Positions 26,690 to 34,548 of a stretch of DNA of 64,000 bases are shown piece by piece. Position 1 is the first letter of the stretch; each line of letters begins with the position of its first letter. The stretch spans positions 2,852,001 through 2,916,000 of the forward strand of contig NZ_CP030850.1 in the NCBI RefSeq assembly GCF_003325355.1, in the 5' to 3' direction. The notes below the pieces were generated by a model, which was given only the letters and a program-made list of their open reading frames with translations, made no database searches and was not told the origin of the DNA. Source of the stretch: Runella rosea (lineage in GTDB: Bacteria; Bacteroidota; Bacteroidia; Cytophagales; Spirosomataceae). Made by a program: the position numbers and the translations under genes.

Positions 26690-28600
26690 TTATTGAGGCA
26701 GAGATTTAGGTTCCATTAAGCCAAACTTGCGAAGAATAGCCTCAAAACGGGGGTCTTTTCGGTGGATTTTAAACGTTGGGTTTACCAGAATATCGGAGTG
26801 AATAACGTCCAAATCGGCCGCTTTTTGTAAATAAACCATGCTGCTGTCTTTCTCCCCCATACCCGCATACACCATCGACTTAGAAATATAATCCTGCGGG
26901 TGATTTTTCAACGATTTTAGGTACGACATCGACGAAGTTTTATTGCCCAGACGAGCCTCACAATAGTAGATGAGCGTTCCGAAATATTTCATGTTTGGAT
27001 TCAACTCCTGCACTTTTTTGAATTCTTTCAGTGCCTGCGCGTAGTTCTCACGAATCAAATAATAGTAACCCGTCGCCATGTAATACACAAAGGAATCATC
27101 GAAAATCAAGCGCCCATCCTTGATGCTTTTTTCGGCCAAATTATACTGTCCAGCGTAGGCACAATTTAAGATATGCCCACCCAAAATAACGGGGTACAAC
27201 GGGTCGATGGCCATGGCTTTGGCGCTGTATTGGAGAGCTTCATCTGGGCGGCCCATTGAGCGCATCAACAAGCTGTACCAATAAATGGTTTGGGCGTCGT
27301 TGGGTCGGTATTTCAAGGCAATAGTATACGATGTCTTGGCTTGCTGCCACTTAAACTGATCTCGGTAAACATTCCCCAAGGTGGCGTAAGCCGTTGCATT
27401 TTGCGCATCCAACTCAATGGCTTTCAGCGCGTTTTGTTCAGCGGCATTGCCGCTAGCCTCCATTTCGGCATAGCCCATATTTCCCGTAAGATGACTGGCA
27501 ATCGCTTTGTAAGCGTAGGCTTCCGCAAAATCGGGGTCGAGCGCTAGCGCACGTTCAAACTTTTGGATACTCGCCGCCAATTTTTCTTGGGTACGGGCAA
27601 TCATCAGCAGGCGCCCCTGCAAAAATTCGTTGTAAGCCTCGACGTTTTTTGTAGGAATCCGTTCCAACTTATACACCAATTCGGGCGTAATCTTCAGGTT
27701 AAGTTCTAAGGCAAGTTCTCGAACAACCTCGTTCATCAGGTTGAAAAAATTCTTCAAATCACCTTCCTGATTTTTGGTCCAAACCGTGGTGCCATCTTGG
27801 GTACGGACCAATTCTAGCGCCATTTGCGCCTTGTTGTACTTTTCGCTGACGCGCCCCTGCAAAATATACGCCACCTGAAGTTCGGCTCCAATCTGCCGAA
27901 CCGTCTTTTGACTGTCTTTGAATTCATTGGAAGACCGCCGGGCAATCACTTTAAGATTTTGGATGAGCGACAATGAACCGTGGATTTCTTCCATTACCCC
28001 TTCGGCCAACGACTCGCCGTTAGCATCGCTTTTGAAGGGTAAAATGGCAATGGAGTTATCAAAAAGCTCGTTGTAATTAGCCACGCCGAACGCATTGACC
28101 GAGCGTGAACTCCCCTGACTTTTCCAAAAATACACCCCAATCACAAACCATATCGCCAGAAAAATCCCCCCCCATATGTACCTGTAATTTTTGTCTGAAT
28201 GGTGCACCAGAGGACCCTGAACCATGGGCCCACTCACGGTAAAAGTGCTGCTCGTTGGCGCAGGGATATTTTTTTGTTTTCTGAATTCGGTCGGGCTAAC
28301 CGCAAATTCTTCAAAGAAATATTTACTAAAATTTTGGGGGCTGTCTATTCCAATCAAATCTGCAATTTCGGCAATGCGCCGGTCGGTTGTTGCCAGTAGC
28401 TCTTTTGCCTTGTGCAATCTTATCTTTCGGATGTACAGCGTGGTTGAGAGTTGGGTTTGGTCTTTGATAATCCGGTGCAGGTGCGTCCGGCTGATACCCA
28501 ATTCTTTATAGACTTGGTCCAATGAAAACGTAGGATTATCGAGGTTTTCCTCAACAATTCGAGTCAATTTTTCAATAATTACATTTTCTGGTACACTCAT
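26690..28600 (-). CDS. AraC-family HTH, transmembrane, TolB-like and TPR one-component regulator
   Basis: The start at 28600 (MSVPENVIIEKL) gives 636 residues and lines up exactly with the start of the paralogue at 32601-34352. An AraC-type HTH occupies about residues 5-110 (ISRTHLHRII, then IGIDSPQNFSKYFFEEFAVSP). A single transmembrane helix (about 140-158, YIWGGIFLAIWFVIGVYFW) separates it from a TolB-N-like domain (about 180-310, NSIAILPFKS...) and a TPR array (about 325-600). The layout resembles CadC-type regulators with a cytoplasmic DNA-binding head and a large periplasmic sensor. It lies next to arrays C and D, and next to the HlyD/ABC exporter genes. The signal could be the exported product or envelope state; that is inference. 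Confidence 0.88.
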   Translation of the reverse strand: MSVPENVIIEKLTRIVEENLDNPTFSLDQVYKELGISRTHLHRIIKDQTQLSTTLYIRKIRLHKAKELLATTDRRIAEIADLIGIDSPQNFSKYFFEEFAVSPTEFRKQKNIPAPTSSTFTVSGPMVQGPLVHHSDKNYRYIWGGIFLAIWFVIGVYFWKSQGSSRSVNAFGVANYNELFDNSIAILPFKSDANGESLAEGVMEEIHGSLSLIQNLKVIARRSSNEFKDSQKTVRQIGAELQVAYILQGRVSEKYNKAQMALELVRTQDGTTVWTKNQEGDLKNFFNLMNEVVRELALELNLKITPELVYKLERIPTKNVEAYNEFLQGRLLMIARTQEKLAASIQKFERALALDPDFAEAYAYKAIASHLTGNMGYAEMEASGNAAEQNALKAIELDAQNATAYATLGNVYRDQFKWQQAKTSYTIALKYRPNDAQTIYWYSLLMRSMGRPDEALQYSAKAMAIDPLYPVILGGHILNCAYAGQYNLAEKSIKDGRLIFDDSFVYYMATGYYYLIRENYAQALKEFKKVQELNPNMKYFGTLIYYCEARLGNKTSSMSYLKSLKNHPQDYISKSMVYAGMGEKDSSMVYLQKAADLDVIHSDILVNPTFKIHRKDPRFEAILRKFGLMEPKSLPQ

Positions 28601-28670
28601 ACGACCAACTTGGGAATCAAATACTGGGGCCATGTTTGGGTATAAAGTTAAGGTCTTTAATGATATTTTT

Positions 28671-28698
28671 GGAATATTTTATTGGACAATAAATATCC
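28671..28698. promoter_or_regulatory. Imperfect inverted repeat upstream of the AraC-TPR gene
   Basis: GGAATATTTTATTG (28671-28684) pairs with CAATAAATATCC (28687-28698) apart from a two-base slip. It lies 71-98 bp upstream of the start at 28600. It could be an operator of this regulator or the terminator of the exporter operon. Confidence 0.35.
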
Positions 28699-28779
28699 TT
28701 GATTATGAGGCCAATTCTATTGACCTGTATTTTGGATTTATGAGCTGACTAACCGTCGCGGTACACTTACCGAAAATAC

Positions 28780-30060
28780 TTACATCAATAACTTCCGAAA
28801 ACCGTAGAAGGCACGTTCAATCAGGCGAAGATCGGCCGTTACGATTTCTGCCGTACCTGTCATTTCAGATTTACAAACAAAGGTCTGGTTGTAGGTGCTT
28901 TTGAGTGCCTTGGGGAGCGCCACCATGACGCGGTAATAGCGCACATTCAACGAAGGAGCCAGACTCAGCACCCGTCCCTCCAGCATCCCAAATTCCTGAT
29001 AGGGATAATCGTCTAGTTTGATGATGACTTTTTGGCCCACCTCGGCCTTTCCCATGCCGTGAACGGGGATGTCCATCATGGCAACAAACTGCGCCTTGGT
29101 AGGCATCACAGCAAAGAGCGTATCCGAAACGTTGAGGTGCTGATTTTCGGTCAAGTTCTTCAAAAACACCAGCTTACCGTCAGCGGGAGCCGTAATGAGA
29201 TAATTTTGTTGCCAGTTGCGCAGGCTGTTTTCAATGTTATGAACACTGCGTTCGATGTTGTCGAGATAAAGACGTTTTCTTTCCAAGAAAGTCTGATCAA
29301 ACACCCGCAACTCCGCTTCCAATTCGTTGATTTTTAAATTATTATCAAGCGTATTTTTAAGAAACTCTTCCCGCTCTCGTTGCTTTTTTAAATGTTTATT
29401 CTTGCTCGCGATGTACTCAAATTTACTGTAAATGCCTTCTTTAAACAGCTTTTCGTCACTTAGAAAATGTTCTTGTTCATTGGCAAACTCCTCTTCATTG
29501 AGCATTTTCTGACGCTCGTTGAGGGCCGCCAACGCACGAAGCTGCTCCGCTTGTTGTTGCATCGTATGCCCCTGCGCTGCTTGATAGGTATCTGACTGAA
29601 TGCGTTTGAAATCTCGGTAATTTTGGCGAAGTGCGTTAAAATCTTCCTGCAAATCTCCCCATACAAAGTTGTTGCTTGGAAAAATAATTTCGCGTTGGGG
29701 ATTTTGTAAAAAAGACTGCGCATCGCTGATTAATTGCTGCATGGTTGGGATATTTTCCAGCCGCGTTGTATTCTCAGTTTCGGCCAAAACATCTCCTTTT
29801 TTTACCATCATTTCGTCCTTGGCCAATAGCCGCACCATGCGTCCGCCCATCGGTGCCACCACCCGAATGGGCGGCACCTGCGTGGTGACGATGGCGTTTC
29901 CTTTCAACACTTCGGGGTATTTAATGACCCACGTACCAACAAAAAACAATAGCACAATTCCCGACATCACCCCCGCTCCCGTGCGAATAACCCAACTGGG
30001 GGTTTCGCTCAAAATACTGAGCATTTCTTCGCCTAACTGATTATCTGAGTACTTTTTCAT
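28780..30060 (-). CDS. HlyD-family periplasmic adaptor (membrane fusion protein)
   Basis: The start at 30060 (MKKYSDNQLGEE) gives 426 residues. A longer frame to 30186 only adds translated tandem repeat (L-P-G-V-E-F-I, twice) and is rejected. One N-terminal transmembrane helix lies at about 30-50. It is followed by a barrel-lipoyl segment (VPPIRVVAPMGGRMVRLLAKDEMMVKKGDVLAE), a long alpha-helical hairpin coiled coil (about 110-290) and the second lipoyl half (ITAPADGKLVFLKNLTENQHLNV), then a beta-barrel domain. This is the layout of adaptors that link an inner-membrane ABC exporter to an outer-membrane channel. It lies 138 bp downstream of the ABC gene and is its likely partner. No TolC-like gene lies nearby. 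Confidence 0.88.
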   Translation of the reverse strand: MKKYSDNQLGEEMLSILSETPSWVIRTGAGVMSGIVLLFFVGTWVIKYPEVLKGNAIVTTQVPPIRVVAPMGGRMVRLLAKDEMMVKKGDVLAETENTTRLENIPTMQQLISDAQSFLQNPQREIIFPSNNFVWGDLQEDFNALRQNYRDFKRIQSDTYQAAQGHTMQQQAEQLRALAALNERQKMLNEEEFANEQEHFLSDEKLFKEGIYSKFEYIASKNKHLKKQREREEFLKNTLDNNLKINELEAELRVFDQTFLERKRLYLDNIERSVHNIENSLRNWQQNYLITAPADGKLVFLKNLTENQHLNVSDTLFAVMPTKAQFVAMMDIPVHGMGKAEVGQKVIIKLDDYPYQEFGMLEGRVLSLAPSLNVRYYRVMVALPKALKSTYNQTFVCKSEMTGTAEIVTADLRLIERAFYGFRKLLM

Positions 30061-30126
30061 GTTAGAGTTTAAGTTACTGGATTGACTAAAATCGACGATT
30101 AAATAATTTTGGACAATTTCTATTTC

Positions 30127-30197
30127 GGGCAGAGGTATGAACTCTACGCCGGGCAGAGGTATGAACTCTACGCCGGGCAGAGGCAAGCCCTGCCCCT
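30127..30197. repeat. 24-bp tandem repeat with terminal hairpin between exporter genes
   Basis: A 24-base unit (GGGCAGAGGTATGAACTCTA then CGCC) occurs exactly twice (30127-30150 and 30151-30174). A third partial copy then runs into GGGCAGAGGCAAGCCCTGCC. The last part folds as a hairpin, and its reverse strand begins GTAGGGGCAGGGCTTGCC, which resembles widespread intergenic GTAGGGGC-type repeats. It fills most of the gap between the ABC and HlyD genes. It may tune translation or partly terminate transcription. Confidence 0.7.
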
Positions 30198-30198
30198 A

Positions 30199-32391
30199 CT
30201 AGGCGGCGGCTTCTAACTGCGTGGTGAGCAGTTCATAATAGCGACCTTCCAAGGCAAGAAGCTCTTCATGGGTACCTTTTTCTTTAATTTGTCCTTCTTC
30301 AATGACCACAATTTGATCGGCATTACGAATCGTGCTGAGGCGGTGAGCCACTACCACCACGGTGCGACCGCTGAAAAACTCGTCCAGATTTTTCATTATT
30401 ATCTGTTGATTCTGAACGTCTAGAGCGCTGGTACCTTCGTCAAAAAATAAGAATTCAGGGTCTTTGTAAACTGCACGGGCAATGAGTATACGTTGCTTCT
30501 GTCCTTGGCTGATGCTGCCGTGTTCGCTGCCGATGGTGGTGTGATAACCCAGCGGCGTAGACTCAATCCATTCGTGGATATTGGCCACCCGAGCAGCATT
30601 GTGCAAACGCTCCATGTCGGGGTCGTTATCTCCAAGGGCGATGTTGTTCAGAATCGAATCCGAAAATATCACCCCGTCCGACATCACCACTCCACATTCA
30701 CTCCGCCAAGCCCGTGTTGAGATATTGTTGAGGCTGAGTTTTCCGAGCGACAATTCCCCAGAAGTGGGTGCGTAATGTTTCATCAACAATTTGAGAAGAG
30801 TGGTTTTGCCGCTACCGCTCGAACCCACGATGGCCGTTGTTTTACCCGCAGGAATGTAGAGCCGAATATCGTGGAGAGTACTATTTTTTGCATTTGGATA
30901 GTGGAAATTTACATTGCGCAAAACCAAGGGCTGCTTCTCCGACAACTGCGTCACTTTTGTAAAATCATCCCCTTCTTCTTCGGGCATTTGATGCACCGCG
31001 TTGATGCGCTCGGTGCTGATGCGGGCATCCTGAATCTGCTGAAGGTAGGCAAAAAGCTGTTCGGTGGGGCCGTTGGTTTGACCCAACATTTGCTGCACGG
31101 CTAGCATGGCTCCCAGCGAAAGGTCACCGTCAAGAACGGCCTTGGCCGACAGAAACGTGATGATCAATATCTTGGTTTCGTTGATGAGCAAGCCGCCTAT
31201 TTGCTGAACCTGCGAGAGCTTAAGGAGTTTGATATTTTGCCGAAAAAGCTTGGCCCGAATCTGCTCCCAGTCCCAACGTTTGAGCATTTCGGCATTGGCC
31301 AGCTTGATGTCGGGCATTCCCTGAACGAGTTGAACCAGTTTATTTTGTTCCTGTTCGGCAATTTTCGCCCGCTTGAAATCATGCTCGCGGCGTTTTTTCA
31401 TGAAAATCGAAATCCAACTGATATAGAGCAGCGTAGCTCCCAGAAAAATGCCAAAGATGGTCAAATCATAGAGGGCAAAAATGAGGGTGTAAATAACCAA
31501 ATTCAGTACCGAAAACAAGATGGATATCAGGTGCGTAGAAAGAAAAGTTTCGATGCGTTTTTGGTCTTCGATGCGCTGCATCACCTCCCCCACGGCTTTC
31601 TCGTTGAAATAACTGATGGGCAAACGCATGATTTTGGCAATAAAATCGGTCAATAACGACACTCCGACCCGGGTACTTACGTAGAGCAAAAGCCAACCTC
31701 GAATGGCTTCGAGCGAATTTCGCCCCACCATCAGCATCAATTGTCCCGCCAGAAAAATGTAGATAAAGTTTAGGTTATGGTTCATCACCCCCACATCCAC
31801 AATAGACTGGGTAAGAAAAGGAAAAATGAGTTTAAGGATGGTTCCGACAATCATGCCCAACCACAACTGCCACATCAATTTGGGGTATTTTTTTAAGTAC
31901 GCCGTCAAAGAACGTAATCCCTGCGGCTTGGCGTCGGTGGGCGCTTCGGATTCTTGAAAAAACGCGGGTGTCGGGTCGAGCAACAATACGGTTCCTTCCT
32001 CTGCACCTGCTGGTAGCCAATGTTTGCAAAATTCATCGGCCGACACCGTCAGCGGAGTTTTGTCGGTGCTAATAGAAACCTGATTTTGAACGATGTTGGA
32101 AACTACCACAAACCCGTGATTATCCCATTTTATAATGCAGGGCAGCGGAATTTCCCGTTTGAGGGTTGAAAAAGAAATACTGATGCAACGGGCTCTGAAA
32201 CCGATAGCCTCGGCGGTTTCGGCAATGTCTCTCAAGCTACCGAAACCGTGGTTTTTTTTAGCCCGAAGGGTACTTAACGAGAGGATTTTGCCATGGTGTT
32301 GCGCCACGCTTCCCAGGCATTTGAGCGCGGAATCATTGTGGTCTTTTTGACGTACAAAAGCCGATACAGACGAAAAATGTTGAGTTTCCAT
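30199..32391 (-). CDS. ABC exporter with C39-like domain lacking the catalytic Cys
   Basis: A 730-residue half-transporter. The N-terminal domain (about 1-140) aligns with C39 double-glycine peptidases, whose box is Q-x-x-x-x-D-C-G. Here it reads QKDHNDSALKCL, with Ser21 in place of the nucleophile Cys. His92 (DNHGFVVV) and Asp110 remain. The transmembrane domain spans about 170-440. The ATPase has Walker A GSSGSGKTT (about 521), a signature ISQGQKQR (about 625, instead of LSGGQ) and Walker B LFFDEGTSALD (about 645). A C39-like domain without Cys is known from HlyB, where it binds the substrate without cutting. This exporter therefore may transport a protein that is not cleaved at a GG site. 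Array D lies upstream. Confidence 0.9.
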   Translation of the reverse strand: METQHFSSVSAFVRQKDHNDSALKCLGSVAQHHGKILSLSTLRAKKNHGFGSLRDIAETAEAIGFRARCISISFSTLKREIPLPCIIKWDNHGFVVVSNIVQNQVSISTDKTPLTVSADEFCKHWLPAGAEEGTVLLLDPTPAFFQESEAPTDAKPQGLRSLTAYLKKYPKLMWQLWLGMIVGTILKLIFPFLTQSIVDVGVMNHNLNFIYIFLAGQLMLMVGRNSLEAIRGWLLLYVSTRVGVSLLTDFIAKIMRLPISYFNEKAVGEVMQRIEDQKRIETFLSTHLISILFSVLNLVIYTLIFALYDLTIFGIFLGATLLYISWISIFMKKRREHDFKRAKIAEQEQNKLVQLVQGMPDIKLANAEMLKRWDWEQIRAKLFRQNIKLLKLSQVQQIGGLLINETKILIITFLSAKAVLDGDLSLGAMLAVQQMLGQTNGPTEQLFAYLQQIQDARISTERINAVHQMPEEEGDDFTKVTQLSEKQPLVLRNVNFHYPNAKNSTLHDIRLYIPAGKTTAIVGSSGSGKTTLLKLLMKHYAPTSGELSLGKLSLNNISTRAWRSECGVVMSDGVIFSDSILNNIALGDNDPDMERLHNAARVANIHEWIESTPLGYHTTIGSEHGSISQGQKQRILIARAVYKDPEFLFFDEGTSALDVQNQQIIMKNLDEFFSGRTVVVVAHRLSTIRNADQIVVIEEGQIKEKGTHEELLALEGRYYELLTTQLEAAA

Positions 32392-32498
32392 ACGCAGAAC
32401 AATCTTAAATAATTACGGTTAGACCCTTGTTTATCATTAATAAATGATAAACCAAAAGTATAACCGCCCCAACAAAAGCCGTTGGTACGATGTTCTGA

Positions 32499-32539
32499 AA
32501 ACTTAGTCTATTGTTTCAAATATTTAGCTTATTGTTCCA
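32499..32539. promoter_or_regulatory. TATTGTT repeat array D (candidate operator)
   Basis: Two clear copies have cores at 32509 and 32530 (21 bp apart), followed by TCA and CCA. A degenerate third copy can be placed 21 bp before them (CGATGTTC at 32488). The array lies 108-148 bp upstream of the ABC exporter start at 32391 and 62 bp beyond the stop of the second AraC-TPR regulator. Confidence 0.6.
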
Positions 32540-32600
32540 CACCCTCGGCAATAGAAGAAGAAACGGATTGGATGTGAAAGGCTAGCGTGGTGGGTGCATT

Positions 32601-34352
32601 TTACCGGGCTTTAAGGATTGTCTTTTCCAATAGCGTTTTGTAGCGGGAATCTTCTTTGAAATGAGCCAACCAATCCCGTACAATAAATGGAAAAAACAGC
32701 ATCGGGGGCTCGCGCAAGGCAATAGCCTTTTCAAAGAAATCATACGCCGTATCTTTATCACCCAGACAGGCGTGTACGATACCCATGTCATAGTTGGCCA
32801 CGGGTTGGGTTTGGTGCAAGACTTCCATTTTCTGGATTACCTCCCTTGCTTTCTCTTGGTGGCCCATCAGCGCCAACAGGCTGCCATAGCCGCTCAGGGT
32901 TAGGCCACTATAATTTTGATGGAGGGCCTTTTCTAGTTCGGCGAGGGCTTCATTAAATTGCTTGGATTTTATCAAATTGAACCCCATGATGATGTGCCCG
33001 CCCCAAAAATTGGGTTCGAGTTCCAGCAGCCTTCTTCCCTGTACAAGGGCTTTCCGAAAATCACCCGCAATCCAGTAAATATACCCTGTGTAGAAATTAT
33101 TAATCAATGAAAAAGGGTCGAGGTCAAAGGCAGTCTGGGCATGGTCGATGGCGCTGGGAACGTCGCCCAAAATACTGAGACACAGGGCATATTGACCGTG
33201 GGCTTCAGCCATGTTATGATTCTGTTCGAGGGCTTTTTGGAACGAGCGCAACGCCCCCACCAAATCCCATTCATGATACATCTTTAAGCGAGCGATGGCC
33301 AGATGACTTTCGGCAATTTGGTCATCCAATTCAAGCGAATATTGGGCGCACTGCTGCATTTGAGGTAGGCACTGGCCAGCCGAAGCGTACCGATAAAACC
33401 ACAGATTGAGAAAACAGGACGCCATTCCAGAATAGGCGATAGCATAGCTGGGCTCGATTGCTATTGCTGCCTGATAATAGTCAATGGCTTTGTAAAAATT
33501 GTCGGCTCCCGCAAATTTATTGTAATAAAAACGCCCGTACAGATACAGCCGATACGCCTCGGGATTGTTGGTGTACCTCTTCAAGACAGCGACTTTTTCG
33601 GTAACTAATACATTGCTCTTAATCCGGTTGAGAATGGATAGTGAAATTTCATCCTGAATATCAAATACATCTTCCGCTTCGCGGTCATATTTTTCCGACC
33701 ATACATTAAATCCGTCGGCCACTTTGTTAAGTTGGGCGGTGATACGTAGCTTATTGCCTGATTTTCGGAGGCTTCCTTCCAAAACAAAGCTAACATTGAG
33801 CCGCTGACCGATTTGTCTTACGTCCAGGCTTTGGCCTTTAAACGCAAAACTGGAGGTACGTCCCGCTATTTTCAAGCCCGAGACCTGCGCAAGTCGGTTG
33901 ATGATCTCTTCGGTCATGCCGTCACAGAAAAAATCCTGCTCGGGGTCGCTGCTCATATTTACGAAGGGCAATACGGCAATCGACACTTCCAAATCGGTCA
34001 CCGTAGAAACTTCTTCCGTTTGGGAATGTTTTCTGAATTCAGTAGGATTTACGTTGAACTCCTGCGTAAAGTATTTGCTAAAGTTTTGCGGACTGTCAAT
34101 TCCTACTTCGTAGGTAATTTCAGACACTCGCATGTCTGTGTTGAGCAATAAGTCTTTGGCTTTCAACATTTTTACTTTCCGGATGTAAAGAGTGATAGGG
34201 AGTTGGCTGTGGGCAGTTACGATTCGGTGCAGCTGCGTTCTGCTTACTCCCAACTCCTTACAAATGCTACTTAGCGAGAAGGCCGGATTGGTAATGTTCT
34301 GCTGGATTAAATAGGTTAGTTTTTCAAAAGTTTCTTTTTCTGAACTATGCAT
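32601..34352 (-). CDS. Soluble AraC-family HTH, TolB-like and TPR regulator
   Basis: A 583-residue paralogue of the regulator at 26690-28600. The N-terminal AraC-type HTH (about 5-110) contains VSRTQLHRIV and VGIDSPQNFSKYFTQEFNVNP. A TolB-like domain follows (about 125-260, IAVLPFVNMSSDPEQDFFCD), then TPRs to the end. No transmembrane helix separates the parts, so unlike its relative this protein is probably wholly cytoplasmic. The TolB-like segment resembles that of adenylate-cyclase-linked TPR proteins. It lies directly upstream of the ABC/HlyD genes and array D, so it may control the exporter. The two paralogues share HTH residues in the recognition helices and may bind related sites. Confidence 0.88.
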   Translation of the reverse strand: MHSSEKETFEKLTYLIQQNITNPAFSLSSICKELGVSRTQLHRIVTAHSQLPITLYIRKVKMLKAKDLLLNTDMRVSEITYEVGIDSPQNFSKYFTQEFNVNPTEFRKHSQTEEVSTVTDLEVSIAVLPFVNMSSDPEQDFFCDGMTEEIINRLAQVSGLKIAGRTSSFAFKGQSLDVRQIGQRLNVSFVLEGSLRKSGNKLRITAQLNKVADGFNVWSEKYDREAEDVFDIQDEISLSILNRIKSNVLVTEKVAVLKRYTNNPEAYRLYLYGRFYYNKFAGADNFYKAIDYYQAAIAIEPSYAIAYSGMASCFLNLWFYRYASAGQCLPQMQQCAQYSLELDDQIAESHLAIARLKMYHEWDLVGALRSFQKALEQNHNMAEAHGQYALCLSILGDVPSAIDHAQTAFDLDPFSLINNFYTGYIYWIAGDFRKALVQGRRLLELEPNFWGGHIIMGFNLIKSKQFNEALAELEKALHQNYSGLTLSGYGSLLALMGHQEKAREVIQKMEVLHQTQPVANYDMGIVHACLGDKDTAYDFFEKAIALREPPMLFFPFIVRDWLAHFKEDSRYKTLLEKTILKAR

Positions 34353-34548
34353 AATACCCTTATCGCAAATAAAGACTAGATTGAATTTTGTAAAATTCCC
34401 TGAATGTAGTCAATAAATACATTTTTTGGGCAATGGAAAAAATTATTATCATAGGTGTTTCATTTTTTGCCGAGAAACATCGTTAAGGGAAACATTACAA
34501 CAAATAATCGTTCAAAATATCTGAGAGATTAATGAGTCAAAAAATAAT

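Noticed and set aside
28757-28770. CGGTA/TACCG hairpin after HlyD as a terminator
   Set aside because: The stem is only 5 bp and no T-run follows.
30061-30186. N-terminal extension of the HlyD adaptor
   Set aside because: It consists of the translated 24-bp tandem repeat (L-P-G-V-E-F-I twice) and is very unlikely to be coding.
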